Program-made: the position numbers and the translations under genes
Notes under the pieces: generated by a model
Told to the model about the DNA's origin: nothing
Seen by the model: only the letters and a program-made list of their open reading frames with translations
The model's database searches: none
Part shown: one piece after another, positions 1-5,857 of the stretch
Layout: each line of letters begins with the position of its first letter
How positions within the stretch are numbered: position 1 is the stretch's first letter
Assembly: GCA_037382205.1 (NCBI GenBank)
Contig: JARRQD010000127.1
Location: 1 to 10,470 of the forward strand
Direction: 5' to 3'
Source of the DNA: Thiodiazotropha sp037382205
GTDB lineage: Bacteria > Pseudomonadota > Gammaproteobacteria > Chromatiales > Chromatiaceae
Length of the DNA stretch: 10,470 nt

Positions 1-245
1 GGTATGTTTATATATTAAGATGTACTGATGATACGCTCTATACTGGCATAACAAATGATCTCAATCGACGGGTCTCAGAGCATAACCGGGGTGTTGGCGC
101 GAAATATACGCGGGGCAGAACCCCCGTTGAGTTGGTCTTTGTTGAAAACATGCCAAATAGAAGTGCAGCTCTGCGTCGGGAGCTGGTAATCAAAGGAATG
201 AAAACAGCAGAAAAGCAGCTGCTTATTCTAAATCGGGGTGATTAG
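1..245 (+). CDS. GIY-YIG endonuclease-like protein, YhbQ/UPF0213 family (5' end cut by window)
   Basis: Eighty codons are visible, in the frame starting at base 3 and ending at TAG 243-245. The first residues read YVYILRC and are followed by LYTGITNDLNRR and a histidine (SEH). This is the GIY-YIG core of the UPF0213/YhbQ type: YVY and YTG replace GIY and YIG, then the conserved Arg and His. Further on come GAKYTRGRTPVELVF and a SAALRRELVIKGM stretch containing the family's conserved Glu and Lys, also as in YhbQ. Only a few N-terminal residues should be missing, because family members usually begin just before the first motif. YhbQ-type proteins are small single-domain nucleases with proposed roles in DNA processing; the cellular role is not settled. 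The stop overlaps the stop of the convergent sprT gene. The family call is firm; the substrate is unknown. Confidence 0.9.
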   Translation, partial: YVYILRCTDDTLYTGITNDLNRRVSEHNRGVGAKYTRGRTPVELVFVENMPNRSAALRRELVIKGMKTAEKQLLILNRGD

Positions 246-751
246 CCCGACGCCTTCAAAACCAGGTTGGTGCCGCAGATACGACAGAGATAGGTTACGC
301 CGGATAATATGCGGTTATGTCGGATGGCACTAATTTGATGACACTTGCATGCACACTGGTAGTCGAAATAGCGCATGGTGCGGTAGGCTGTTCTCGTGGT
401 GTCAAAGTTGTGGCAGCGATTTGCCGGTACATTGAAGTAGGCCATGATTGCTTGCCACTCTTTACCATGTGGTTTGATGGCTTTTCCAAAGAGTCTGCGG
501 GCAATGAGATGCGCCACTTCATGCGGTACGGTCTGCTCAATAAACTTTGTACCGTAGAGTTTAAGTAACTCCCCGTTGTAGCGGATTTTCGTATGGCCAC
601 TGCTGTGGATCACCAACAGACCGGCAGATTTTCCCTTCAGATCGAACAGGATATCTGGAAGGTTTGGTTTTAGGTTGAATTTCTGCTCAGCAGCAGACAG
701 TAATTGCAGGGTTTTATTGGCTGCTGCAGCTTGGCCTGGCTGTTCAGTCAT
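242..751 (-). CDS. sprT: SprT-family zinc metalloprotease-like protein
   Basis: This is a 169-residue protein, close to the roughly 165 residues usual for bacterial SprT. The zinc-protease motif HEVAH lies at residues 77-81, with a likely third ligand in PHGKEW (His95). The C-terminal zinc ribbon runs from YQCACKCH (133-138) to YLCRICG (154-160). The intervening RHNRI segment also matches SprT. The fold is related to eukaryotic Spartan, which cleaves DNA-protein crosslinks. The physiological role of bacterial SprT is poorly defined, so a DNA-repair role here is inference. The ATG at 749-751 is preceded only by a weak GGAG/GGGG-like ribosome site. The stop TAA (242-244) overlaps the stop of the convergent GIY-YIG gene, so transcription of the two genes collides with no terminator between them. 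Confidence 0.92.
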   Translation of the reverse strand: MTEQPGQAAAANKTLQLLSAAEQKFNLKPNLPDILFDLKGKSAGLLVIHSSGHTKIRYNGELLKLYGTKFIEQTVPHEVAHLIARRLFGKAIKPHGKEWQAIMAYFNVPANRCHNFDTTRTAYRTMRYFDYQCACKCHQISAIRHNRILSGVTYLCRICGTNLVLKASG

Positions 752-794
752 TTGACCCCGATCTCCAAGTTACTAATGACCGTCGTTTAATTGG

Positions 795-974
795 CCTGGC
801 TAAACTCATTTCCGAGTCAATAATCATAAAAAGATCAGTTGGACAGCGTGATTCACCCAGTAGGTGACCATAACCAACGAAGCGATTTTCATCATAATCA
901 AACACCTGCTATTTAGAATGGGGCGGTCAACTGATCTTTTTATGATTATTGACTCGGAAATGAGTTTTGCCAGG
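795..974. repeat. 47-bp near-perfect inverted repeat with 86-bp centre
   Basis: The left arm is 795-841 and the right arm is 928-974. The reverse complement of the right arm equals the left arm at 46 of 47 positions; the only mismatch is the seventh base from the outer ends (T against A). The spacer is 842-927. Each arm contains a smaller palindrome, ACTC-6-GAGT. The outer right end abuts the A tract of the terminator at 975-1000. No convincing target-site duplication is visible; the closest is GCCTGG at 794-799 against GCCAGG at 969-974. No transposase is present. It could be a MITE-like non-autonomous element, a DNA site for a dimeric protein, or a long RNA hairpin. The repeat is certain; its nature is not. 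Confidence 0.9.
824..895 (-). other. Possible 23-residue hydrophobic peptide ORF inside the inverted repeat
   Basis: Two consecutive ATG codons (893-895 and 890-892) open a frame that ends at TGA 824-826, inside the left repeat arm. An AGG lies nine bases upstream of the first ATG and could serve as a ribosome site. The peptide starts MMKIASLVMVTYWV and ends LIFL, so it is mostly hydrophobic with one Lys near the N terminus, like a tiny membrane peptide. Nothing else shows that it is expressed. ORFs this short occur often by chance, so this is a candidate only. Confidence 0.18.
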
Positions 975-1000
975 AAAAAAAGCCCCTGAGAGCAGGGGCT
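975..1000 (-). terminator. Rho-independent terminator of the DsrC-like gene
   Basis: On the minus strand an 8-bp GC-rich stem (AGCCCCTG / CAGGGGCT) with a four-base loop is followed directly by seven T. It starts eight bases after the TAA (1008-1010) of the DsrC-like gene, so it ends that transcript and insulates the repeat and sprT beyond it. Confidence 0.93.
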
Positions 1001-1007
1001 AGAGGGG

Positions 1008-1364
1008 TTACATATAGTTTTTGGCCTCTTCGCCAGGATTGGGGAGACCGGATATGCGCCAAGCCTCTCGACAGCCACCAAACAGACGGGTGACGCCATG
1101 TTCACCGAGATGCATGATGCGACAGATATGCGACATCACGGGAAGTCCACCTGACTCCAGGTGCTTCTCGCGAAGATAGAGGATCACAGACCAGTGGTCC
1201 GGGGTTAAGTCGATGCCGTCCATTTGAGCAATAACCCGGCCAGTCTCTCGTGTCCAGACATCAGTGTTGATGAGAAAACCATCTTCATCAAACTCCAAAG
1301 GTATATTGCCTCTACCTTTCAGGGTGGAGCGGGGGGAAATCTGATAGCCCGAATGTTGTGCCAT
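1008..1364 (-). CDS. DsrC/TusE-fold sulfur-relay-family protein lacking the redox cysteines
   Basis: The 118-residue product carries the DsrC/TusE signature: FDEDGFL (25-31), a Trp in DVW, GIDLTPDHWSVILYLRE (50-66) and, near the C terminus, RLFGG...RISGLPNP (93-110). DsrC carries persulfide or trisulfide sulfur between DsrAB and the DsrMKJOP complex by means of a penultimate Cys and a second Cys about ten residues upstream; TusE uses one Cys for tRNA thiolation. Here the tail after GLPNP reads GEEAKNYM with no Cys, and the second position appears to be Trp102. Two other cysteines (81, 98) are not at the family positions. Sulfur transfer by the known mechanism is therefore unlikely. The protein fits the cysteine-less branch of the family for which regulatory roles have been proposed (RspA, from memory). 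Upstream of ATG 1362-1364 the ribosome site is weak. A strong terminator follows, and no tus or dsr partner is adjacent, so it appears monocistronic. Confidence 0.85.
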   Translation of the reverse strand: MAQHSGYQISPRSTLKGRGNIPLEFDEDGFLINTDVWTRETGRVIAQMDGIDLTPDHWSVILYLREKHLESGGLPVMSHICRIMHLGEHGVTRLFGGCREAWRISGLPNPGEEAKNYM

Positions 1365-1437
1365 TCAAGTTTTTGCTGTTCTGTTTGGGATCCGTTCACT
1401 GATCGAACCTTAGGTTGCTCCCATAGCGCCTTGTGAT
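1365..1437. promoter_or_regulatory. Divergent intergenic region between the DsrC-like gene and the GH17-GT2 gene
   Basis: This 73-bp gap must hold both divergent promoters and ribosome sites, unless either start lies inside the annotated gene. I see no convincing -35/-10 pair on either strand. An 11-base odd palindrome, AACCTTAGGTT (1406-1416), is the only symmetric site and could be a small operator or chance. No good Shine-Dalgarno sequence precedes the ATG at 1438. Confidence 0.25.
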
Positions 1438-4311
1438 ATGAAGGATATCAAGCGAGTGATCACAAGTCATAGTTCGAGAGGTTCGTGTCGAAAAGCAAAA
1501 CGAACTGCAGGAGTGTGGTTGAAAGAATTTCAAAAGTTCATCGAGTCGGTGCCCAAAGCCTGGCTGCTACCTCATGAGTCAAAAAGCCGTCGCAGATCAC
1601 AATCCATTTCTGTTAAAGGGTTTAGTATACGTCGATCTTTTTACACTGCTCTCATTATGTTACGTCCCAATCTGGTAATTACACTTGTCATAGCTTTGCT
1701 GACCTTGATGATCTGGAACCTGCTTGGCGGAAGCTCAAGTGAGCCGCCCTGGCCAAAGCGTATCCAGGGGTTTTCATTTTCCCCGGTCAGGGCCTGGCAA
1801 GATCCAAGTCAAGGCAAATATCCGAGTGTCGCAGAGATTGAAGCGGATCTGTTGCTATTGTCTGATAAAACCTATGCTGTGCGCAGTTACTCTGTGAGTA
1901 ATAACTATCAGGAGATACCCAGGCTTGCAGCGAAATATGGCCTGAATGTGGCGCTCGGTGCCTGGATTAATCGTGACCAGGAGGCAAATTCAAAAGAGAT
2001 CGAAACGCTCATCTCCTTGAGCAGGCAATACCATCAAAATGTTGTACGGGTGATGGTCGGCAATGAAGCCATCTTTCGTAAAGATATCACCGTGGGTGAG
2101 GCAATCGAAAACCTAGATCGGGTGAAAGAAAGGGTATGGGCGCCAGTCAGTATTGCCGAACCCTGGCATATCTGGCTGGAGCACCCTGAGCTGGCGGAAC
2201 ATGTGGATTATATTGCCGCCCACATACTTCCATATTGGGAAGGGCAGTCTATTGATGCGGCTGTCGACTTTACTGTGCGTACTTATGAGGAATTGCAGCA
2301 GGCATTTCCTGATAAACCGATTGTAATCGCTGAAGTGGGTTGGCCAAGTAATGGTAGACCAAAGCGAGACGCAACGCCTTCACAAGCAAATCAAGCGAGT
2401 TTTCTAAGACGTTTTTTACAGGTGGCCGAACAGCGGGGTTTCATATACTACGTGATGGAAGCGTTCGATCAACCCTGGAAAGACCGGCAGGAGAGTGGCG
2501 TCGGAGTCTACTGGGGGGTTTACGATGCCGATAGAAACGCCAAATTTACTTTTACAAAGCCTGTTGTCAGGGTGCCCCATTGGCGAGAACTGGCGGCTAT
2601 TTCGATTCTGTTTGGTCTGATTGCGCTACTGTTTCTGTTTCGTGACAGTGAAGGTTTACGATCCAGTGGGCGAGGGTTTCTGGCACTGGTTGCCTATGGA
2701 GCTGCGACTGGCTCGGTATGGATGTTTTACGACTATACCCGCCAATATATGACCCTTAATACTGTACTAGTGGGTATTTTTCTTTTTATCGGTATGCTCG
2801 GTGTCTTGGTTGTGTTGTTTGCTGAAGCCCACGAATGGGCTGAGTCTCTGTGGCTGAAGCATTGGCGTAGACAACCTAAACGTTTGCTCTTGACTGATGC
2901 CGAACTGCCAATGGTTTCCATACATGTACCGGCCTATAACGAACCGCCAGATATGATGATTGAAACCCTGGATGCGTTAGCCAGATTGGACTACCCCAAC
3001 TATGAAGTGCTGGTGATCGATAACAACACAAAAGACGCTCAAGTTTGGCAGCCAGTGCAAGCGCATTGTGAACAATTGGGTGAAAAGTTTCGCTTTTTTC
3101 ACCGTGCCCCATTGGAAGGATTCAAGGCTGGGGCACTGAACTTTACCTTGCAGGAGACCCATCCTGATGCCCAGGTGATTGCCGTTATCGATAGTGATTA
3201 CCAGGTTGAGAGCAGTTGGTTGCGTGATTTGGTCCCACTGTTTCAACGCCCAGAGACGGCCATTGTTCAGTCGCCACAAGACTATAGGGATGGCAGTGAG
3301 AGTTGTTTTAAAGCGATGTGTTTAGCTGAATACCGAGGTTTTTTTCACATTGGTATGATAACCCGGAATGAACGTAATGCGATCATTCAGCATGGAACCA
3401 TGACAATGGTCAGGCGTTCAGCGCTGGATCAGGTTGGCGGTTGGGGAGAGTGGTGTATCACCGAAGATGCTGATCTTGGATTACGGCTGTTTGAGCAGGG
3501 GCATGAGGCGGTTTACATCCCGAAAAGTTATGGCCGGGGCTTGATGCCGGACACCTTTCTAGACTTCAAAAAACAGCGCTTTCGTTGGGCTTATGGTGCT
3601 GTGCAAATCCTTAAGCACCATTTGGGTATGCTGTTCGCTACAAGGACCAGTCAATTGAGTCCGGGCCAACGCTACCATTTCATCGCCGGTTGGTTACCTT
3701 GGTTTGCAGATAGTTTCAATCTGTTTTTCAATATGGCGGCAATTGCCTGGTCCGCCTGTATGTTGATCTGGCCTGTGGATTTTAATGCACCCTTACCGCT
3801 GTTCGCTGTACTACCGGTGACTCTATTTGTCTTTAAGCTATTGAAAATGTTCTTTCTCTATCGACGCCGTGTTGAGGCAACGGTGCGTCAGAGCCTTGCT
3901 GCTGCACTGGCTGGATTGGCGCTATCCCATACGATTGCCTTAGCCATCGTTCAGGGGATCTGGACCAGTGGTCTGCCTTTTTTCAGAACCCCCAAGCAAG
4001 CAAACAACTCAGGACTCGTTCGCGCTCTGCTGGATGCCCGCGAAGAGGCGCTGTTTTTCACCGCGCTGATACTGTCTGCCATCACAATTAATTTTCAGCA
4101 GGGTGCTGAATCACCGGATGCGCAGATTTGGTCGATTGTGTTGCTACTGCAGGCGATACCCTACGCAGCAACAATTCTGGTATCCATGATAAGTGCATTT
4201 CCCCGTCTGTCCGCCAAGATCGTGGGCCCGATGGGCCTGATGCCCGACAATATTGAGGAGTCTGGCAGTGATGTAACGAATGCGTCTTTGCTTCAGCAAA
4301 CCAAGGAATAG
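1438..4311 (+). CDS. ndvB: NdvB-like membrane GH17 / GT2 beta-1,3-glucan synthase fusion
   Basis: The protein has 957 residues. Residues 1-73 are basic and Ser-rich; a membrane helix spans about 74-95. A GH17 domain follows (about 108-376), with the acid/base Glu in VGNE (E210) and the nucleophile in VIAEVGWPS (E299). Three helices (about 383-401, 413-430, 441-461) return the chain to the cytoplasm for a GT2 domain (490-725) with D528, DSD (585-587), TED (675-677) and QRFRW (713-717), the processive glycan-synthase set. About five more helices end the protein. This is the architecture of Pseudomonas NdvB, which makes periplasmic or cyclic beta-(1,3)-glucans; GH17 domains of such proteins have shown beta-glucan transferase activity. 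I infer that GT2 polymerises UDP-glucose and exports the chain, and that periplasmic GH17 remodels it. The start is uncertain: neither ATG 1438 nor Met74 (1657) has a good ribosome site. The stop lies 12 bases from the convergent gene's stop, with no terminator. Confidence 0.9.
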   Translation: MKDIKRVITSHSSRGSCRKAKRTAGVWLKEFQKFIESVPKAWLLPHESKSRRRSQSISVKGFSIRRSFYTALIMLRPNLVITLVIALLTLMIWNLLGGSSSEPPWPKRIQGFSFSPVRAWQDPSQGKYPSVAEIEADLLLLSDKTYAVRSYSVSNNYQEIPRLAAKYGLNVALGAWINRDQEANSKEIETLISLSRQYHQNVVRVMVGNEAIFRKDITVGEAIENLDRVKERVWAPVSIAEPWHIWLEHPELAEHVDYIAAHILPYWEGQSIDAAVDFTVRTYEELQQAFPDKPIVIAEVGWPSNGRPKRDATPSQANQASFLRRFLQVAEQRGFIYYVMEAFDQPWKDRQESGVGVYWGVYDADRNAKFTFTKPVVRVPHWRELAAISILFGLIALLFLFRDSEGLRSSGRGFLALVAYGAATGSVWMFYDYTRQYMTLNTVLVGIFLFIGMLGVLVVLFAEAHEWAESLWLKHWRRQPKRLLLTDAELPMVSIHVPAYNEPPDMMIETLDALARLDYPNYEVLVIDNNTKDAQVWQPVQAHCEQLGEKFRFFHRAPLEGFKAGALNFTLQETHPDAQVIAVIDSDYQVESSWLRDLVPLFQRPETAIVQSPQDYRDGSESCFKAMCLAEYRGFFHIGMITRNERNAIIQHGTMTMVRRSALDQVGGWGEWCITEDADLGLRLFEQGHEAVYIPKSYGRGLMPDTFLDFKKQRFRWAYGAVQILKHHLGMLFATRTSQLSPGQRYHFIAGWLPWFADSFNLFFNMAAIAWSACMLIWPVDFNAPLPLFAVLPVTLFVFKLLKMFFLYRRRVEATVRQSLAAALAGLALSHTIALAIVQGIWTSGLPFFRTPKQANNSGLVRALLDAREEALFFTALILSAITINFQQGAESPDAQIWSIVLLLQAIPYAATILVSMISAFPRLSAKIVGPMGLMPDNIEESGSDVTNASLLQQTKE

Positions 4312-4323
4312 CTGCTGCAGTGT

Positions 4324-5205
4324 TTACCGAGAGACTGCTTGTAGCAGATTCGCAGGCCCGATATCGATCAACTTCTCCAATCCCGCCTGATCCTTCACAA
4401 ACAGTGAGCCTACAAAGCCCATGGCATTGATGGATATTCCCTCACAGAACTCTGTTGTTCGTGGCACCAACAACATCCATTCGGTCGTCATCAGCAGATT
4501 GTAGGGGGCTGATTGGATGTCGCCTGGGTGATCGGTCAGTGGCGGGATGGTCAACTTGTTGAGCATTTCCCGATAGAGTTGGTGGCAGTGAGCGGCCCCG
4601 TGATCCGCTGAGTCGAACAGGCCTGGGGGTAGGTTGGTAAAAGTATTCCGGAATGGCAGTTCAGAGAGCTGTCGGATGCTACCACTGTTTGTATTGCGGT
4701 AGAAAACAGGCGAGAAGGGGAAGGGCTCTCTCTCCCCGTAGAGGGGCAGTGGCACCAGTTGCAGATGCTTATGTTTCTGACTGGCCCCGGCTTCTTCACC
4801 TCCGTTGTAAAAGCCTAGGCTGGGGTATTCCGGCAAGCAGTGGCAGAGCGCTGAAAAATCGGCTCTATCGAGTAGCTGTTGCTGAGGTAGGAATTCACGG
4901 GTGACGATCAGCAGATGGTGTTCAACCACATTGAACTTATTCAGTACTGCGAGATGGGAAGTCGATAGTTCAGATACGGTTAACGCTGGCTCTGGTGGTA
5001 GAAACGGATCAAAGTCAGGGCGCGCTTTTTTCTGAGCGCTTTTTCGTTTGATGTTGTTCGCTATACGCACAATGAAGTTTAAACCCTGCTGCTGTAGATA
5101 ATGGGACTGGGTCGCAATGGTGTGCAGACTTTGATCACTGATCGCCTGTCGTGTCGTGGTAACGACCTTATCCCATAGAGTGCCTTTCTCGAGTTCAACA
5201 GACAT
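4324..5205 (-). CDS. HIT-superfamily nucleotidyltransferase, Ap4A phosphorylase (ATP adenylyltransferase) type
   Basis: The product has 293 residues. The core NKFNVVEHHLLIVT (89-102), YNGGEEAGASQKHKHLQ (133-149) and YNLLMTTEWMLLVPRT (235-250) match Apa1/Apa2-type Ap4A phosphorylases. The HKHLQ at 145-149 is the HxHxQ motif, whose middle His forms the nucleotidyl intermediate. These enzymes phosphorolyse Ap4A to ATP and ADP. The same superfamily includes APS:phosphate adenylyltransferase (ADP sulfurylase) of some sulfur oxidisers, so APS is an alternative substrate that sequence reading alone cannot exclude. The protein is soluble, without signal peptide or membrane helix. Its ATG (5203-5205) lies two bases after the ribE stop, and AGGA (5211-5214) sits five bases before the ATG within the end of ribE, which suggests translational coupling. 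It is the last gene of the minus-strand cluster and meets the GH17-GT2 gene tail to tail. Confidence 0.87.
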   Translation of the reverse strand: MSVELEKGTLWDKVVTTTRQAISDQSLHTIATQSHYLQQQGLNFIVRIANNIKRKSAQKKARPDFDPFLPPEPALTVSELSTSHLAVLNKFNVVEHHLLIVTREFLPQQQLLDRADFSALCHCLPEYPSLGFYNGGEEAGASQKHKHLQLVPLPLYGEREPFPFSPVFYRNTNSGSIRQLSELPFRNTFTNLPPGLFDSADHGAAHCHQLYREMLNKLTIPPLTDHPGDIQSAPYNLLMTTEWMLLVPRTTEFCEGISINAMGFVGSLFVKDQAGLEKLIDIGPANLLQAVSR

Positions 5206-5207
5206 CT

Positions 5208-5843
5208 CTATCCTGACAGGTTCGTGCTCATACGTTGATAGAGTTCTGGCAGCAGGTTTGTCACCGTATCGACAATCGCCTGGGTCTGCGGATCGATCTC
5301 AATGTTTACACGGTCGCCGATTTGACGCCTACCAATGTTGGTACGCTGCAGGGTCTCCGGGATCAGATTGACCTCAAATTCATTGCTCTTCACATCACCG
5401 ATTGTCAGACTGATGCCGTCGATGCCGATATAGCCTTTGGTGAAAATGTACTTTGTCCAGGCATGCGGCAGTGAGAATCTGACTTGATGATTATTCTCCG
5501 ATACTTTTACAGCAACCACTTGTGCGGTACAGAGAATGTGCCCCGACATGGCGTGTCCGCCGATCTCATCACCATATTTTGCAGCGCGTTCGAAATTAAC
5601 CGCATCACCAGGCTTGAGATCACCCAGGTTGGTGACGTTCAAGGTCTCCTGCATCAGATCGAAATCAACCAGTTCACCATCAATTCGGGTTACGGTCAGG
5701 CAGCATCCATTCTGGGCAATCGATGCCCCTGGCTTTAATTCTGTGAGTGCTTCTAATGGAAAGCGGATTCGGTGGGTGCGGAAGTTCTGTTTCTGTTCGA
5801 TGGCAACAACTTCTGCGGTACCTTGAACAATGCCGGTAAACAT
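5208..5843 (-). CDS. ribE: Riboflavin synthase, alpha subunit
   Basis: The 211-residue protein begins MFTGIVQGTAEV and is very close to the E. coli enzyme (named RibC or RibE there). It catalyses dismutation of two 6,7-dimethyl-8-ribityllumazine molecules to riboflavin plus the pyrimidinedione, the last step of riboflavin synthesis, in the cytoplasm. Two lumazine-binding repeats are visible, about 1-97 and 98-195. Active-site residues are kept: Phe2, Ser41, the NGCCLTV pair (Cys47/48), His102 in SGHI, and the Thr of GIDGISLT (147). The C-terminal tail after VDTV is about ten residues longer than usual. A strong ribosome site (TAAGGAGG) overlaps the stop of the upstream ABC gene. The usual neighbours ribD, ribBA and ribH are absent, which is the odd point; they may lie elsewhere in the genome. 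Confidence 0.96.
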   Translation of the reverse strand: MFTGIVQGTAEVVAIEQKQNFRTHRIRFPLEALTELKPGASIAQNGCCLTVTRIDGELVDFDLMQETLNVTNLGDLKPGDAVNFERAAKYGDEIGGHAMSGHILCTAQVVAVKVSENNHQVRFSLPHAWTKYIFTKGYIGIDGISLTIGDVKSNEFEVNLIPETLQRTNIGRRQIGDRVNIEIDPQTQAIVDTVTNLLPELYQRMSTNLSG

Positions 5844-5849
5844 CGAGAA

Positions 5850-5857
5850 CCTCCTTA
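5850..5857 (-). promoter_or_regulatory. ribE Shine-Dalgarno site overlapping the ABC gene stop
   Basis: On the minus strand TAAGGAGG combines the TAA stop of the ABC exporter gene with a full-strength Shine-Dalgarno core, six bases before the ribE ATG (5841-5843). This fixes the ribE start and ties its translation to termination of the upstream gene. Confidence 0.85.

Noticed and set aside
731..801. Direct repeat TTGGCCTGGCT at 731-741 and 791-801, possibly a target-site duplication of the palindromic element
   Set aside because: The two copies both lie on the left side of the element and do not flank it; the first is within sprT codons. Probably chance.
824..1105. Minus-strand 93-codon frame running through the terminator into the DsrC-like gene
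   Set aside because: Its upstream part is an out-of-frame reading of the DsrC-like gene and it crosses a strong terminator; only the short internal ORF 824-895 is kept, as a weak candidate.
1224..1436. Plus-strand 70-codon frame ending next to the ndvB-like start
   Set aside because: It is antisense to the well-supported DsrC-like gene and has no ribosome site or known motif.
4335..4347. Small hairpin CTGCT-TGT-AGCAG near the convergent stops as a terminator
   Set aside because: Only five base pairs, no T run on either strand, and it lies inside the coding sequence.
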